Assembly: GCA_051453625.1 (NCBI GenBank)
Contig: JBOZIK010000001.1
Span: 285,318,065 to 285,382,064, forward strand
Direction: 5' to 3'
DNA: 64,000 bases
Source: Welwitschia mirabilis
Lineage: Eukaryota; Gnetophyta; Gnetopsida; Welwitschiales
The notes beneath the pieces were generated by a model. That model was not told the origin of the DNA. It saw only the letters and a list, made by a program, of their open reading frames with translations, and searched no databases. Below are positions 36,909 to 46,752 of the stretch, piece after piece. Both the position numbers and the translations under genes were made by a program. Every line of letters begins with the position of its first letter. Within the stretch, counting starts at the first letter, position 1.

Positions 36909-36926
36909 TCCCTGATAATTGTGTTA
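36909..36926 (-). other. primer-binding site, tRNA-Asp type (decayed), of the LARD-like element
   Basis: Minus strand TAACACAATTATCAGGGA against TGGCGCCGTTGCCGGGGA; eight differences, seven of them transitions of the C-to-T/G-to-A type. It starts five bases after the LTR end. Confidence 0.65.
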
Positions 36927-36931
36927 AAATC

Positions 36932-38280
36932 TATTAATTTTATATAATGTCTATATTTAAACTAAGTAAAATTCGTAGTATCATTCTTTCATAGGGACAT
37001 GTTAGGTAAATTAATCAAAAGATACATAATTATTCTACTTATAATGAAAATCCAAATAAAACAAATTATAGTTTGAGAAAGAAAAAGTGATATTTGATCA
37101 GCAACGCAAGGGAATGAAAATTCTTCAAGGATCTAATAATTCATCCAACTTTTTTTCTTTGCTCTAAAGATTCCTATATATTAAAACACACGTACAATCA
37201 TCAAGTCATTAAGGCTCAGCATGGAGGCATAATCTCATTAATTACATAAGTGTTAGTGAGTTATCAAGTCCTCTCGATAGTTTATAATCCTTTATTAAAC
37301 ATGTTAATTATAAACATAAATGCATCAAATCCATCAAACAACAAAAACTATAGATCATAAAAGTAACATGAAATATCTCACACAGTTCAAAAGAACTTGA
37401 TAACTAAGTAAGATTATCTAAATATTGCTAATACCATTTTTCATCATTAACAATAAAAGAATAAACCTATTTTAAGAACTATCCTATCTAGATATTGCTA
37501 TTACATCAATAATTAAAAAAATTCAAATTTAAAGAAATACATTACATCAAAGGGAGAAGGAGAAGAACTCCTCAACTAGCCTTAAACATTCTGCATCCAA
37601 GAAAGTGGTAGAACATCATGACGTCCTAGACTTTAAGGATTTCCTATAATAAGCCAATTAAAAGACGAATATAATCAAATGTTTAAGGCCCTTTCATAGG
37701 GAAAGATAAGGGTGAGAAGTGGTTAAAATCTCTTGGATTATAGTATTAAGTAGAATTTTTATCATTTAGCATTAGTAGATTTTGTCTTATAGCATTTGAT
37801 GGAGATTGTCTTATAACATTAGGTAGATAATATTTTGTCCTCTAGCATTAGGTAGAATACTTTGTCGTTTAGCATTTGTTGGAGGTTGTCTTATAGCATT
37901 TAGTGGAGATCTTCATTATGACGAGTCCAACATGTGATCTTTGGAGCCAGATTCCTTTATCAACTAGTGCTATCACCATATGTATCCAATGCTACCTTCA
38001 CATGCCTCTGTCACATGTCTTCTAATTCTATTGTTATGTGTCACTACCTCATTTATCTATTACCACCATTATTTTATGTGTAATTGTCTCCATCTTCCAT
38101 CATGTATTCCAAAACATGGCTAAAGACCTACAACTATTATGAAGAAAAACATATTATTAAATTTTATGTTAAAAACAATAGAACACATCATTTTATGATA
38201 AATAAATAAATAAAGTATCTTTTCTTATGATAAACTAATCAATTATACTTTCTTAAAATGTTAATTTTAGTATGCAAGCA
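36932..38280 (-). repeat. LTR of the LARD-like element, right copy (5' LTR)
   Basis: Full-length partner of 31907-33301; the end beside the primer site reads AATTAATA on the minus strand. Confidence 0.82.
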
Positions 38281-38285
38281 GGCAG
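38281..38285 (+). repeat. target-site duplication GGCAG, right copy
   Basis: Matches GGTAG at 31902-31906 except for one C/T change. The LINE reading frame is restored with one copy (K-E-A-D-L-D). Confidence 0.65.
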
Positions 38286-39350
38286 ATTTAGACCTTGGAT
38301 ATGTGCCAAATTACTTTTAAAATATCTTTATAGAGGAAATAAATGTAGACCCTCGAGTAATAGTAGATAAGATTCCAAATTGGATCATATGGGAAGACAA
38401 TGATAGACTTCAAANNNNNNNNNNAATAATCATCTAAAAGAAGGAAATCCATTAGATTATGAAATTGACCTCCAAAAATAAGGTCCTAAGTCTAAATGAC
38501 AAGAAATTAAAGTTCTTCAAGGAATATTAAGACACAATGGAAAATGACATCATAATGATAATCTAAAGAAGATTTCAGTATGTAATGTTTTCAAAACATT
38601 ATAGAGAAATAGCAATATTCTTGCTTCTTAAAAATGTTATCATTTAATCCCTTGATGACTATAGAGTAATTAGTCTCTACACCTTCATTTACAAGGTCCT
38701 ATTTAAGATTTTGGCTAATCACCTCTAACTCCTTCTTTCTAAGATCATTAACGATGACTAAATAGGCTTTAATTCGGTAGGTACATCTAGGAGAACATCA
38801 TTACAACTCACAAAGCCATTAACTAGGCATGCCAATAAAGGAAAATCTTATGCACAATCAAGCTAGACCTCTTGAAAACCTATGATATAATTAGTTACTA
38901 AATTCTGAGGTTATCCTAGAGTAGATAGGATTTTTAGATAGGTTCTGAAAGATAACTATTATTAGTTATAATGTTTATATGAGCAGAAGAAAATCTAGGA
39001 AGTTCTTCCTAGGGAGGATGCTCAGACATGGGGGATTTCCTATCTTGCTACATATTTGCTATATGGCTGATAATTTAAATGGGTATTTAGATAAAGTTTA
39101 ACTAGATAAAGTCATCCCCTAGTATTAACACATCTTAAATATGAGGATGACACCCTTATCTTTTTCCAAAATTCAATGCTAGAAGCAAAGAAGGTAAAAA
39201 ATGACATCGAGTCTTCAAGAGGATCATGGATTTAAGAGTCAATGCAGATAAGGCATATGTTATTAGTATGAACTACCTAGAGGAGAGGAGTAAGAAGATC
39301 TAATAGATGTTAGGATGTAATAAAGAAGAGTTACTCACAAGCTACTTGGG
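38286..39350 (+). pseudogene. LINE (L1-like) reverse transcriptase pseudogene
   Basis: Continuation of the LINE begun at 31829. Connector: DLDLGYVPNYF, then VIVDKIPNWIIWEDNDRLQ (38285-38414). RT: DDYRVISLYTFIYKVLFKIL and ANHL at about 38650-38730, and LLLSKIINDD then GFNSVGTSRR at about 38735-38790. These are the R-P-I-S-L and A-N-R-L motifs of non-LTR RTs. The catalytic F/Y-A-D-D block appears as LTHLKYEDDTLIFFQNS near 39120-39170, with Ala changed to Glu. Frameshifts and Gln-codon stops are frequent. The LINE was split by the 6.4-kb LTR element. Ten Ns interrupt it at 38415-38424. Confidence 0.8.
38415..38424. other. N run of 10
   Basis: Ten Ns within the LINE connector. The flanks CAAA and AATAA share no obvious overlap; this is probably a minimal scaffolding placeholder. 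Confidence 0.7.
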
Positions 39351-39365
39351 TAACTTATTTTTATT

Positions 39366-39393
39366 GGTGCAAGGGAAATGATAGCCTTGCACC
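39366..39393. repeat. perfect 9-bp inverted repeat (hairpin)
   Basis: GGTGCAAGG at 39366-39374 and CCTTGCACC at 39385-39393 with a ten-base loop. It marks the sharp change from LINE sequence to a more GC-rich block. It could be a transposon end or a terminator-like hairpin; no partner end was found. Confidence 0.5.
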
Positions 39394-39738
39394 CTAGTAG
39401 CACTTTAAATGTCTCATCTCCTGCCTCCCATAAAGTGACTCAACATGAGATGAGTATCTTTCCATAGTTTCCTTAGACTTCTTTGAGCTAGCAAATTTAC
39501 AAAAATATCCCTGTCTCTATTCTTATACTCTCTTCTTTGTCAACCCCTCTGAGTCCTGCTTCTCACTCTTAGCCTTGACTCCAATCGAGAAGGTAGCTAC
39601 CCCCTTCACCTTTAGCCATAATCTCCCTTTTATAAATAGCCTTTTATCCTTTCCTTAATTAGTCTAAACTACTATCCTTTCCCTACTTCCTCTTCCTCCT
39701 CATTCCTATAGTACATAGATCTCAACTTAGATAGATTA
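39394..39738 (+). promoter_or_regulatory. promoter-like block with TATA box and CT-rich leader
   Basis: This block is less AT-rich than its surroundings. It has TATAAATAG at 39631-39639, followed by a CT-rich stretch (39640-39710) and an ATG at 39739, 100 bases after the TATA box. That is the layout of a plant promoter with a pyrimidine-rich 5' leader, or of an LTR U3-R-U5. No transcript evidence can be seen. Confidence 0.4.
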
Positions 39739-40090
39739 ATGGACATAATAGTAGATCCTCACGCCACCTCCTCCACCTAATCTCAACCAAATGGTAAATA
39801 GTATCATTACTTCGAGCATGCTTCCTAACTAGAAAAATCCAATGAATATTCAATATAACATAGGAGGAACACCCCTTCATTAGCAGCTACTAGAGAATAT
39901 GGGAAGTGAGGTAGTAGGCAACATAGGTATATCCATAGAGAACTAGCCAGTTTTGTACTCAAATCCAATTCAGTTGCCCATCATAATTTATGATGATGGA
40001 CTTTACTATACTTTTATGTATGCTCACACATATTTGGAAGTTAAATCCCAAAAATGTGATACCTAGGTCCTATTGATGAAGTAATAATTT
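39739..40090 (+). pseudogene. unidentified decayed ORF after the promoter-like block
   Basis: ATG 39739 opens MDIIVDPHATSS, then a stop and SQPNGK. A second frame from ATG 39791 runs about 95 codons with three TAGs at possible Gln positions (MVNSIITSSMLPN, then NPMNIQYNIGGTPLH, then PIQLPIIIYDDGLYY). I do not recognise the protein. It may be the first part of a gag or of a host-gene relic. Confidence 0.3.
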
Positions 40091-41541
40091 TAATGGTTTT
40101 ATGCAATAGTTTCTTCTCATCATATTCTATCCTTTTTACAGTAGTCACCATTAATGTAAGTATACCTTTCTATTATTTCAAAGTTAAGTAAAATTTTTTT
40201 TACCAATATTATTGTATTTATCAAAAAGGGATGCCCTTAAGATCCTCTCCTGATTTTATCCCTAGTCCCTATTTCCTGTGTATGCTATAGCCTCTGTCAT
40301 AGTACTTTAGCAAGCAGCAATCCTATTCATGTTTGTAAACAATGTTCTTAAACTATATTTTATCACTTTCTAATTTAATTTACCTATATTTTATCTAAAA
40401 AGATACTAAGTGAGCTTAAAAATATAGACTGATTAACTTTTAGACTATAACCTATAAGATCATTTCAAAATTTACATCAAATAGAATAACATTAGTGATT
40501 TATGAAATTATTAATTTAATAATTACCATGCATGAAAATCTTTATTTAGTATTAAATTAGCATAATTATTCTATTACTTAGAAATTAGGCATGACTAAAT
40601 CCTTTAATACTATATATTGGTTTCACATGGATAAGGTTTTAAAGTAGATAAACATTTTTTATTATTAGTGATAAAAACCCAATAATGTTATTTATGTATA
40701 AAGTTTTTAGGTAATTTTAAACATAGAAGCTTATGAGTATTTTTCCCTAATGAATAGCATTTAATAGGGTAATCCATTATTACCATTTCTTTTTCTTATT
40801 ACCATTGAGGGTTTAAGGTCTTTGATTCATGATTCTAATGAATAGGAATAAATTCAAGTCATAATTTCTACATATGAATGTAGGGATTTTATCCATTCAT
40901 AATTTGTATATAATGTGCTCCTCTTCCTATAAGGCCATAAGCAATATGTTAATAAATTATATTACATTCTTAATACTTTTAAAAAAAATGTTTAGGTTGA
41001 AGGATTAATTTTCAAAAGAGTGAGCTTTATAGAATTGACATAACTAGTTAATAGAAAATTACGTATAGTGATATTATTGATTGTGATATGGAAGAGCTTC
41101 TAACAACCTATTTCAATATACCATGTTTACTTTTAGAAGAATGATAAAAAAAATTATTAGTTTGATGTTATGAATAAGCCAGGATCTTAATTTAATGGAT
41201 GAAATAAAAATCCATTACTAGTTAAGAAAATTTAATTGATTAAATAATTTATCAAATTTATTTATTTTTACATTTTATCCTCTTTAAAATCTCTAGAATT
41301 AATTATAAATAGAACTGAAAAGCTTGAACATTATTACTATAGAATCATAACTACTCAAAGAATAAAATAAATTTAGTGGCCTGGGAAGAAGTTTGCATAG
41401 CTTAAAACAATGGATTTGAGGTCTTAAGCAAGGTTAAATAAATGAATATTTTATTTTTGGCTAAATTATAAAGCCATATCATTAATGATAGTGATTAAAA
41501 TGAGCTTGGCCTGTAAAAGCTAAGTACCTATATAATAGCAT
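40091..41541. other. unassigned AT-rich sequence
   Basis: No followable frame, no repeat partner seen. It forms the left target flank of the copia element at 41547-46747. Confidence 0.5.
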
Positions 41542-41546
41542 TACTC
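41542..41546 (+). repeat. target-site duplication TACTC, left copy
   Basis: Identical to 46748-46752 and directly flanking both LTRs. Confidence 0.8.
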
Positions 41547-41906
41547 TATCGGATAAAACATGTAATACAAAGTTTAACATAACTAGTGTATTTTGTCTTA
41601 ATTAATTAAGCATGTTTTATACAATAAAATATTTTCAATTAATTATAAATTATGTAAATTAGTTAATTACTTACTCTTAAATAAAACATTCTTACTATTC
41701 ATAATTAGTTCATAAAGAGTGATGTCTTTTATATAATACATAAGATATATCATGCTAGATCAATTATGCAAATTCAAGTTGTAAATTTGATTAATTTAAT
41801 ATATAAATTTTATTAATAATAAAATTTTTATTTATTTGGTACTGTGTGCATTTCTATTTTGTTAGATCTCCTATGCTCTATTATGATTCTATACAAACTC
41901 TTAACA
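41547..41906 (+). repeat. 5' LTR of the copia element (360 bp)
   Basis: Begins TATCGG (decayed from the common TGTTGG) and ends TTAACA. It pairs with 46363-46747 through landmarks TTAATTACTTACTCT, TCATAAAGAGTGATGTCTTT and ATATCATGCTAGATCAATTA. Confidence 0.82.
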
Positions 41907-41918
41907 TGGTATAAGAGC
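41907..41918 (+). other. primer-binding site, tRNA-Met type
   Basis: TGGTATAAGAGC against the standard copia site TGGTATCAGAGC: one difference. It follows the LTR end immediately. Confidence 0.85.
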
Positions 41919-43949
41919 TTACTCATGAATATAACATGGAGATGTATTACTAGTTTGATAATAGAAGAGAATATAAAACATTTCACGAAGATAACATTTT
42001 AACACCAATAAACTAATTCAATGTTAAAATGTTACCAAAAATTAAAGGATAGAGAGGGCATGTGTCATTCTACAATAATAAATGCATCAAGATTATGCCT
42101 TTGGAAACACAATAAGATTAAATAATTAAAACTACATCATTTAAGAGATGAAAATAAAAGATTTCTTAATTGGGTAAGGAATTCAAGGTTATCTATATTG
42201 AAGTGTATCCATAAGGAATAACAATAAAGCATGCTCAGTGAGAGTCATCTTAATGACAAATGTTAGGAGTGATTTTTAGCCTTTATGAATTAAAGGCTAG
42301 TGTTCATTTAGATTAGATGCATCATCAAGTGAAACATCTAATAATTAAGCTCTAATTCTTTTACTAATTATTGATGCATGAAGAAATAAATCTTAATATC
42401 TGGCACCCAGAGGGCCCTCCCTCTTTAAGTAATTAATAAAAGATATGTTATTTGACTTTGACTATATTAAATTAGTAATATTTATCCTATGGTAATTATT
42501 GATATATGACATATAAGAGCATGAGAACTTTGGATATTCTTAGGAAATCCCTTTGAATTCAAGAATGAAGTGTATAAGCAGTCATTAATTACTAATTTTT
42601 TTCACTCTTAGTCTTGGGGATCATGAAGATGTCACACATTTAAAGTAAAAATTTATGAATCTAATAGCACAGATTTAAGAACAAAGTACTATAGTGAATG
42701 AAGAAATAGTTAATTTCTTTAGTTCAAGCTTTTTCTTTCAAATTTTAATGTGTTTATGAAGCATTAAAACATGTTATAAACTCTATTCATTTAAATAACT
42801 AATAGTAAAAGTGCATTAATTTGAAATAGAATTGAATAAAAATGAAAGAAAAACAAGCATAGAGTTTGCTACATCTAAGAAAAATATAAAACTAGGTAAT
42901 AAGAATATAAACTTTTGCAAATTTTATAATAGGATATTTTATGATTTGTAAGAAGAATCCAAATCATCCATAAAACAATAATAACAAGAATAAGAATTAA
43001 AAAAATCTAGAATCATAAAGATAAATGATGAGTAATTTACAAAAAATATTTCTCTACCATGAGAAATAATGAAACATAATTTATGAATTTAAGAGTATCA
43101 GGACATATGATTAGTAATAAAAACTACTTCACAAACTTATTCTAACTTGAAGTAGCATCACCAAACCTATAGTTATTAGTAATGAAATAAAATTTGATTA
43201 GTTAGGAAATTTAAAATTATCCTTCCTTACCTTGAAAAATACCATTCATAGTCCAAATTTTCAGATGTATACAATATAAATATCATCCGTAATTAAAAAT
43301 ACTTATGACTTAAAATTGATTAAAAAGAAGAATGAATCATATTATATCATAGAAAATAAAAAATAACACATTAAAGTAATTTTGAATAGGAAAATTTTTA
43401 TTTTGAATTAAAAATAGCTAATTTTATGATGTAAGAAGTTTACTTTTAAAAGTAAAACAAGGCTAAGCACAAAGTTCTTAAGATACTAAAATTAACAAAT
43501 AAATACTTTGGCATCAAAGATAATAGTATAAAAAATTCAATATTCTAGGGAAACTACTTTAAATAAGTGAGGAAATTCCAAAAATTAAAATGAAAGAGCT
43601 AATATTGTCAGATGGATGAAATATATCATAGGTCATTTATAAAGGATAAGACTATTTCTTCACTTCATTAATAACTACAATGAGATGTGTTTCAGATACT
43701 TCTTATAAAACAAATCTCAAACACTTAGTACTTTTAAAGTATTTCATGCACTAGTTGAAGGATATATAAATCTAAAGATCAAAAAGCTTAGAATAGATAA
43801 AAGAGGAAAATATATGTCAATTAAGTTTTTTGATAAACTTCAAAAGACTAAAATTTAATATAAGTTAACTCCAACTTATGCATGAGCTTAATGAAATGGC
43901 TAAATGGAAAAGAAGAATAATCATAGAAATAACAAAAATTATGTTGTAA
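41919..43949 (+). other. eroded gag / protease / integrase N-terminal region of the copia element
   Basis: By position this should hold gag, protease and the start of integrase. I see no motif that survives; the sequence is about 2 kb of AT-rich DNA. Confidence 0.45.
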
Positions 43950-44640
43950 AAAACATGTTTCTTTTTATTTATATGGATAAAAGCTATTACTAGAGTTTTT
44001 TATCTTTAAAATATACCTTTAACTAAATTCCTAAATGGAGATATATTAATATGAAGATGATCTAACAAGGCAGTCTTCTATAATTACCTAAAAACTTTGG
44101 AAGAAAATGTTTCATGTACATTCCATAATAATGAAACATATTACAAAATGTATCCAAAACCTACTTTATGCTTAGTTATTTAGATGAAAAAAAATCCTAT
44201 CACATATGAAATGCCACTTTTAGAATTATCATTATTACCTAAGATATTATTTTTCCTGTAATAACTATAATTGATAATCCTATTTTACACCATTTGATGA
44301 TCTTTTCCCAAGAAAGGGAGAGACACTAGTACCTATTAACAAAGATATTAATCAAAATTATAATAAATTATATTTGGAATACTTAATATTAAATTTTTAA
44401 TTCTTGGAAATAAATGATCATGTTGAAAATGAAGAGCAAATTATTTTTACTTTAAATGATAATTGTAAACAGAACATTGTTTCAAATCATGAACTATAAA
44501 TACCACGTTAATTAAGGCAAGTTTGTAATTCATTACATGAAGATGCAAGATGTTAGATGGAATAAATTACAAATCAAGCAACATGAAGTGTAAGAGAATT
44601 TATTTCTACTATTAATGAAACACGTCATGTAGAGGGTACT
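43950..44640 (+). pseudogene. copia integrase C-terminus and RT connector relic
   Basis: Recognisable only in outline: a segment KTYFMLSYLDEKKSYHI at about 44160-44210 fits the copia block K-C-I-F-V-G-Y-D-E-x-S-K-A-Y-R. It is followed by an acidic, Asn-rich connector (44400-44480). It lies directly upstream of RT as expected. Confidence 0.5.
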
Positions 44641-45620
44641 AATATAATCGAATTTCTTAAAAATCCAAATGAAAAAAGATAGTGTAGTAAGATTATGATG
44701 TGATAATAGAAAATTAAACTTAAAGGTACACTAGTGCAACAAATTAAATAATTTATACAAAATGGATTTTTTTAATTAAGTATAATCAAGATCATATAAT
44801 TAATAAGTAAAAGGTAATGTTCATTATTAAAGGCTTTACATAGAAGAAAGGAATTGATTACAATGAAATATTTTCATATATAACATAGATTTACATCGCA
44901 TAAGTTATTATTTCTTTAGTATTTTAGTACAACTAAATCTTATTCTATCTTGATATCAAATTTATATGCCTAAATGGAGATCCTGAAAATTTATATACAA
45001 TGTTTTGAAATCAAAGATCTAGAAAAAATAGTTTTCAAATTGAACAACTCCTTAAATTACCTAAAAAAAGCTCTTAAAATATGATTTGAAAAGATTTATG
45101 AATTTCTCAATAAGTATTGATCTCAAAAATTCACTTATAGATATAAACCTCTATGTAAAATCACTTGGTGAACATAAGAAAGCTGGATATATCTATAGAT
45201 AAATAGATAGATAGATATAACTCAAATCAATTTTTGAAATCAAAGGCCATGAATCAATAGTTCATAAATTAAAGAAATCCCTAAATTACCTAAAAAATTC
45301 TCTGCAAATGTAATTTGAAAAGATTTATTAATTTGTTAATAAGTCTTGGTCTTAAAAAATCACTTATAGATATAAACCTCTAGGTAAAATCACTTGATAA
45401 ACAGAAAAGAGCTATACTATTATTTGTTTATGTTGATGACATAATATTAATAATAGAGTACAAAATAGAGATTAATAAAGTAAGGGGTGTCCTTAGTCAA
45501 AAATTTAAAATTTTCAACTTTGAATATCTTAGGTCTCTTCTAGGATTTAAATACTAAGAAAGGATGAAATAATCAAAATAGTTTAAAGAAAATATGTTAA
45601 TGAAATACTTGACAAATAAT
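44641..45620 (+). pseudogene. copia reverse transcriptase relic with internal duplication
   Basis: A segment related to the copia L-K-K-S-L-Y-G-L-K-Q-A-P-R-Q-W block occurs twice: LNNSLNYLKKAL at about 45044 and LKKSLNYLKNSL at about 45270. The catalytic block is intact in one frame: KRAILLFVYVDDIILI, then EINKVRGVLSQKFKIFNFEY at about 45403-45520, including Tyr-Val-Asp-Asp. LRSLLGFKY follows. Stops and the duplication destroy function. Confidence 0.78.
45007..45410 (+). repeat. tandem duplication within copia RT, period 229 bp
   Basis: 45007-45180 and 45236-45409 align throughout, for example GAAATCAAAG at both starts and CACTTATAGATATAAACCTC near both ends. A (GATA)n-like microsatellite (45195-45219) lies at the junction. 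The copies have diverged, so the duplication is old. Confidence 0.75.
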
Positions 45621-45959
45621 AACTATCAATAATAAAATAATACTATAGAGCTTAGTATGAAGATAAAACCTTATAATTAATAAATAATATTAAGCCCTTT
45701 ATAAATTAGTTGACAACTTAATATATTTTATGAACATGAGACTAAATATCACATTTTGTGTAAAGAAACTTATTAGATTCATGCATTCTATAAACATAAC
45801 ATACATGAAGTTAGTAATTAATATACTAATGTGCTTAGTTGAAATGATAAAACATGGCATATTGTTTAAGAAACAACAATAAAGTTTAGTTTCTACATGA
45901 ATTTAAGTTGGGTAAATGCCAGAGATGGTGAATAAACCATAGATTAGTTCATTAAGTTT

Positions 45960-46345
45960 AATTAAAATACTATTTTATGGTTAATTCAAAAACAAAAAAT
46001 AATTGCACTTTATTCTAATAAACTAGAATATTCTATGGTAGTAACTTTTTGTTATGAATTAAAGTCAATCCATCAGATTATACCTAATCTTAATAAACAT
46101 AATGGAATTTTAATTCTTATCATTGTAATAATTAAAGGATAATCAAACTTATGAAAAATCCTTTGTTTTACAAAAGGACAAAGCATGTTAAATTTAAATT
46201 TCATGATATTAGATGTTTATCCAAAAGAATTTATCAAACCAAGTTATAATAATTTGTACTGGTAGGTAGCAAAATGATCTTACAAAAATAAATGGAGAAA
46301 GTAGAATTTAACAATTCATGAAATCTCTACAAATAAAAAATAAAG
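45960..46345 (+). pseudogene. copia RNase H relic
   Basis: In three successive frames: KQKIIALYSNKLEYSMVVTF (family: K-K-Q-x-x-V-A-L-S-S-T-E-A-E-Y), DNQTYEKSFVLQKDK, then KHVKFKFHDIRCL (family: R-T-K-H-I-D-I-x-F-H). The tail before the 3' LTR resembles the family's L-A-D-I-L-T-K block. It directly precedes the 3' LTR. Confidence 0.7.
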
Positions 46346-46362
46346 ACTTAGGATTTTAAAAA

Positions 46363-46747
46363 TATTAGTAAACAAAATGAATAACATGAAAACTAACATA
46401 ATTAGCATGTTTTGTATTCAATTTTAAAGAATGTTTTGTCATACCAAACCAACTTCCAAGTTTCACCTAATAATAAATTATATAAATAATCTAATTACTT
46501 ACTCTCAAAATAAAATTTTGTGACTATTTGTAACGCACTTATAAAGAGTCATCTCTTTTTATGTAATATATAATCTATATCATGTCAGATCAATTATGTA
46601 CATTCTCGATGTAAAGTTGATTTATCTAATTAATAAATTATTTTGATAATAAATTTCTATTCATTTCATTTTTTGTGCTTCTTATTTCCTTTCCTATTTT
46701 ATTAATGTTTCCTATGATTCATTTTGATTTTGTGTAAATTCTTAACA
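46363..46747 (+). repeat. 3' LTR of the copia element (385 bp)
   Basis: Begins TATTAG, ends TTAACA, followed by TACTC. The tract just upstream (GGATTTTAAAAA) is the decayed polypurine tract. Confidence 0.82.
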
Positions 46748-46752
46748 TACTC
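46748..46752 (+). repeat. target-site duplication TACTC, right copy
   Basis: Identical to 41542-41546. Confidence 0.8.

Larger units (their letters stand above)
31907..38280 (-). mobile_element. non-autonomous (LARD-like) LTR element with tRNA-Asp primer site
   Basis: Two direct repeats of ~1.35-1.4 kb flank only about 3.6 kb of internal sequence without pol. Ends are TGTTAATT at 31907 and CAAGCA at 38280 (plus orientation). The primer site on the minus strand next to the right LTR fixes the orientation. Flanks GGTAG/GGCAG fit a 5-bp duplication with one change. The tRNA-Asp primer site suggests it was mobilised by Athila-type enzymes. Confidence 0.8.
41547..46747 (+). mobile_element. Ty1/copia element with short LTRs (decayed, complete ends)
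   Basis: 5201 bp between perfect TACTC duplications. 5' LTR 41547-41906, tRNA-Met-type primer site 41907-41918, pol relics, 3' LTR 46363-46747. The order integrase, RT, RNase H on the plus strand is that of copia. Coding regions are heavily eroded. Confidence 0.85.
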
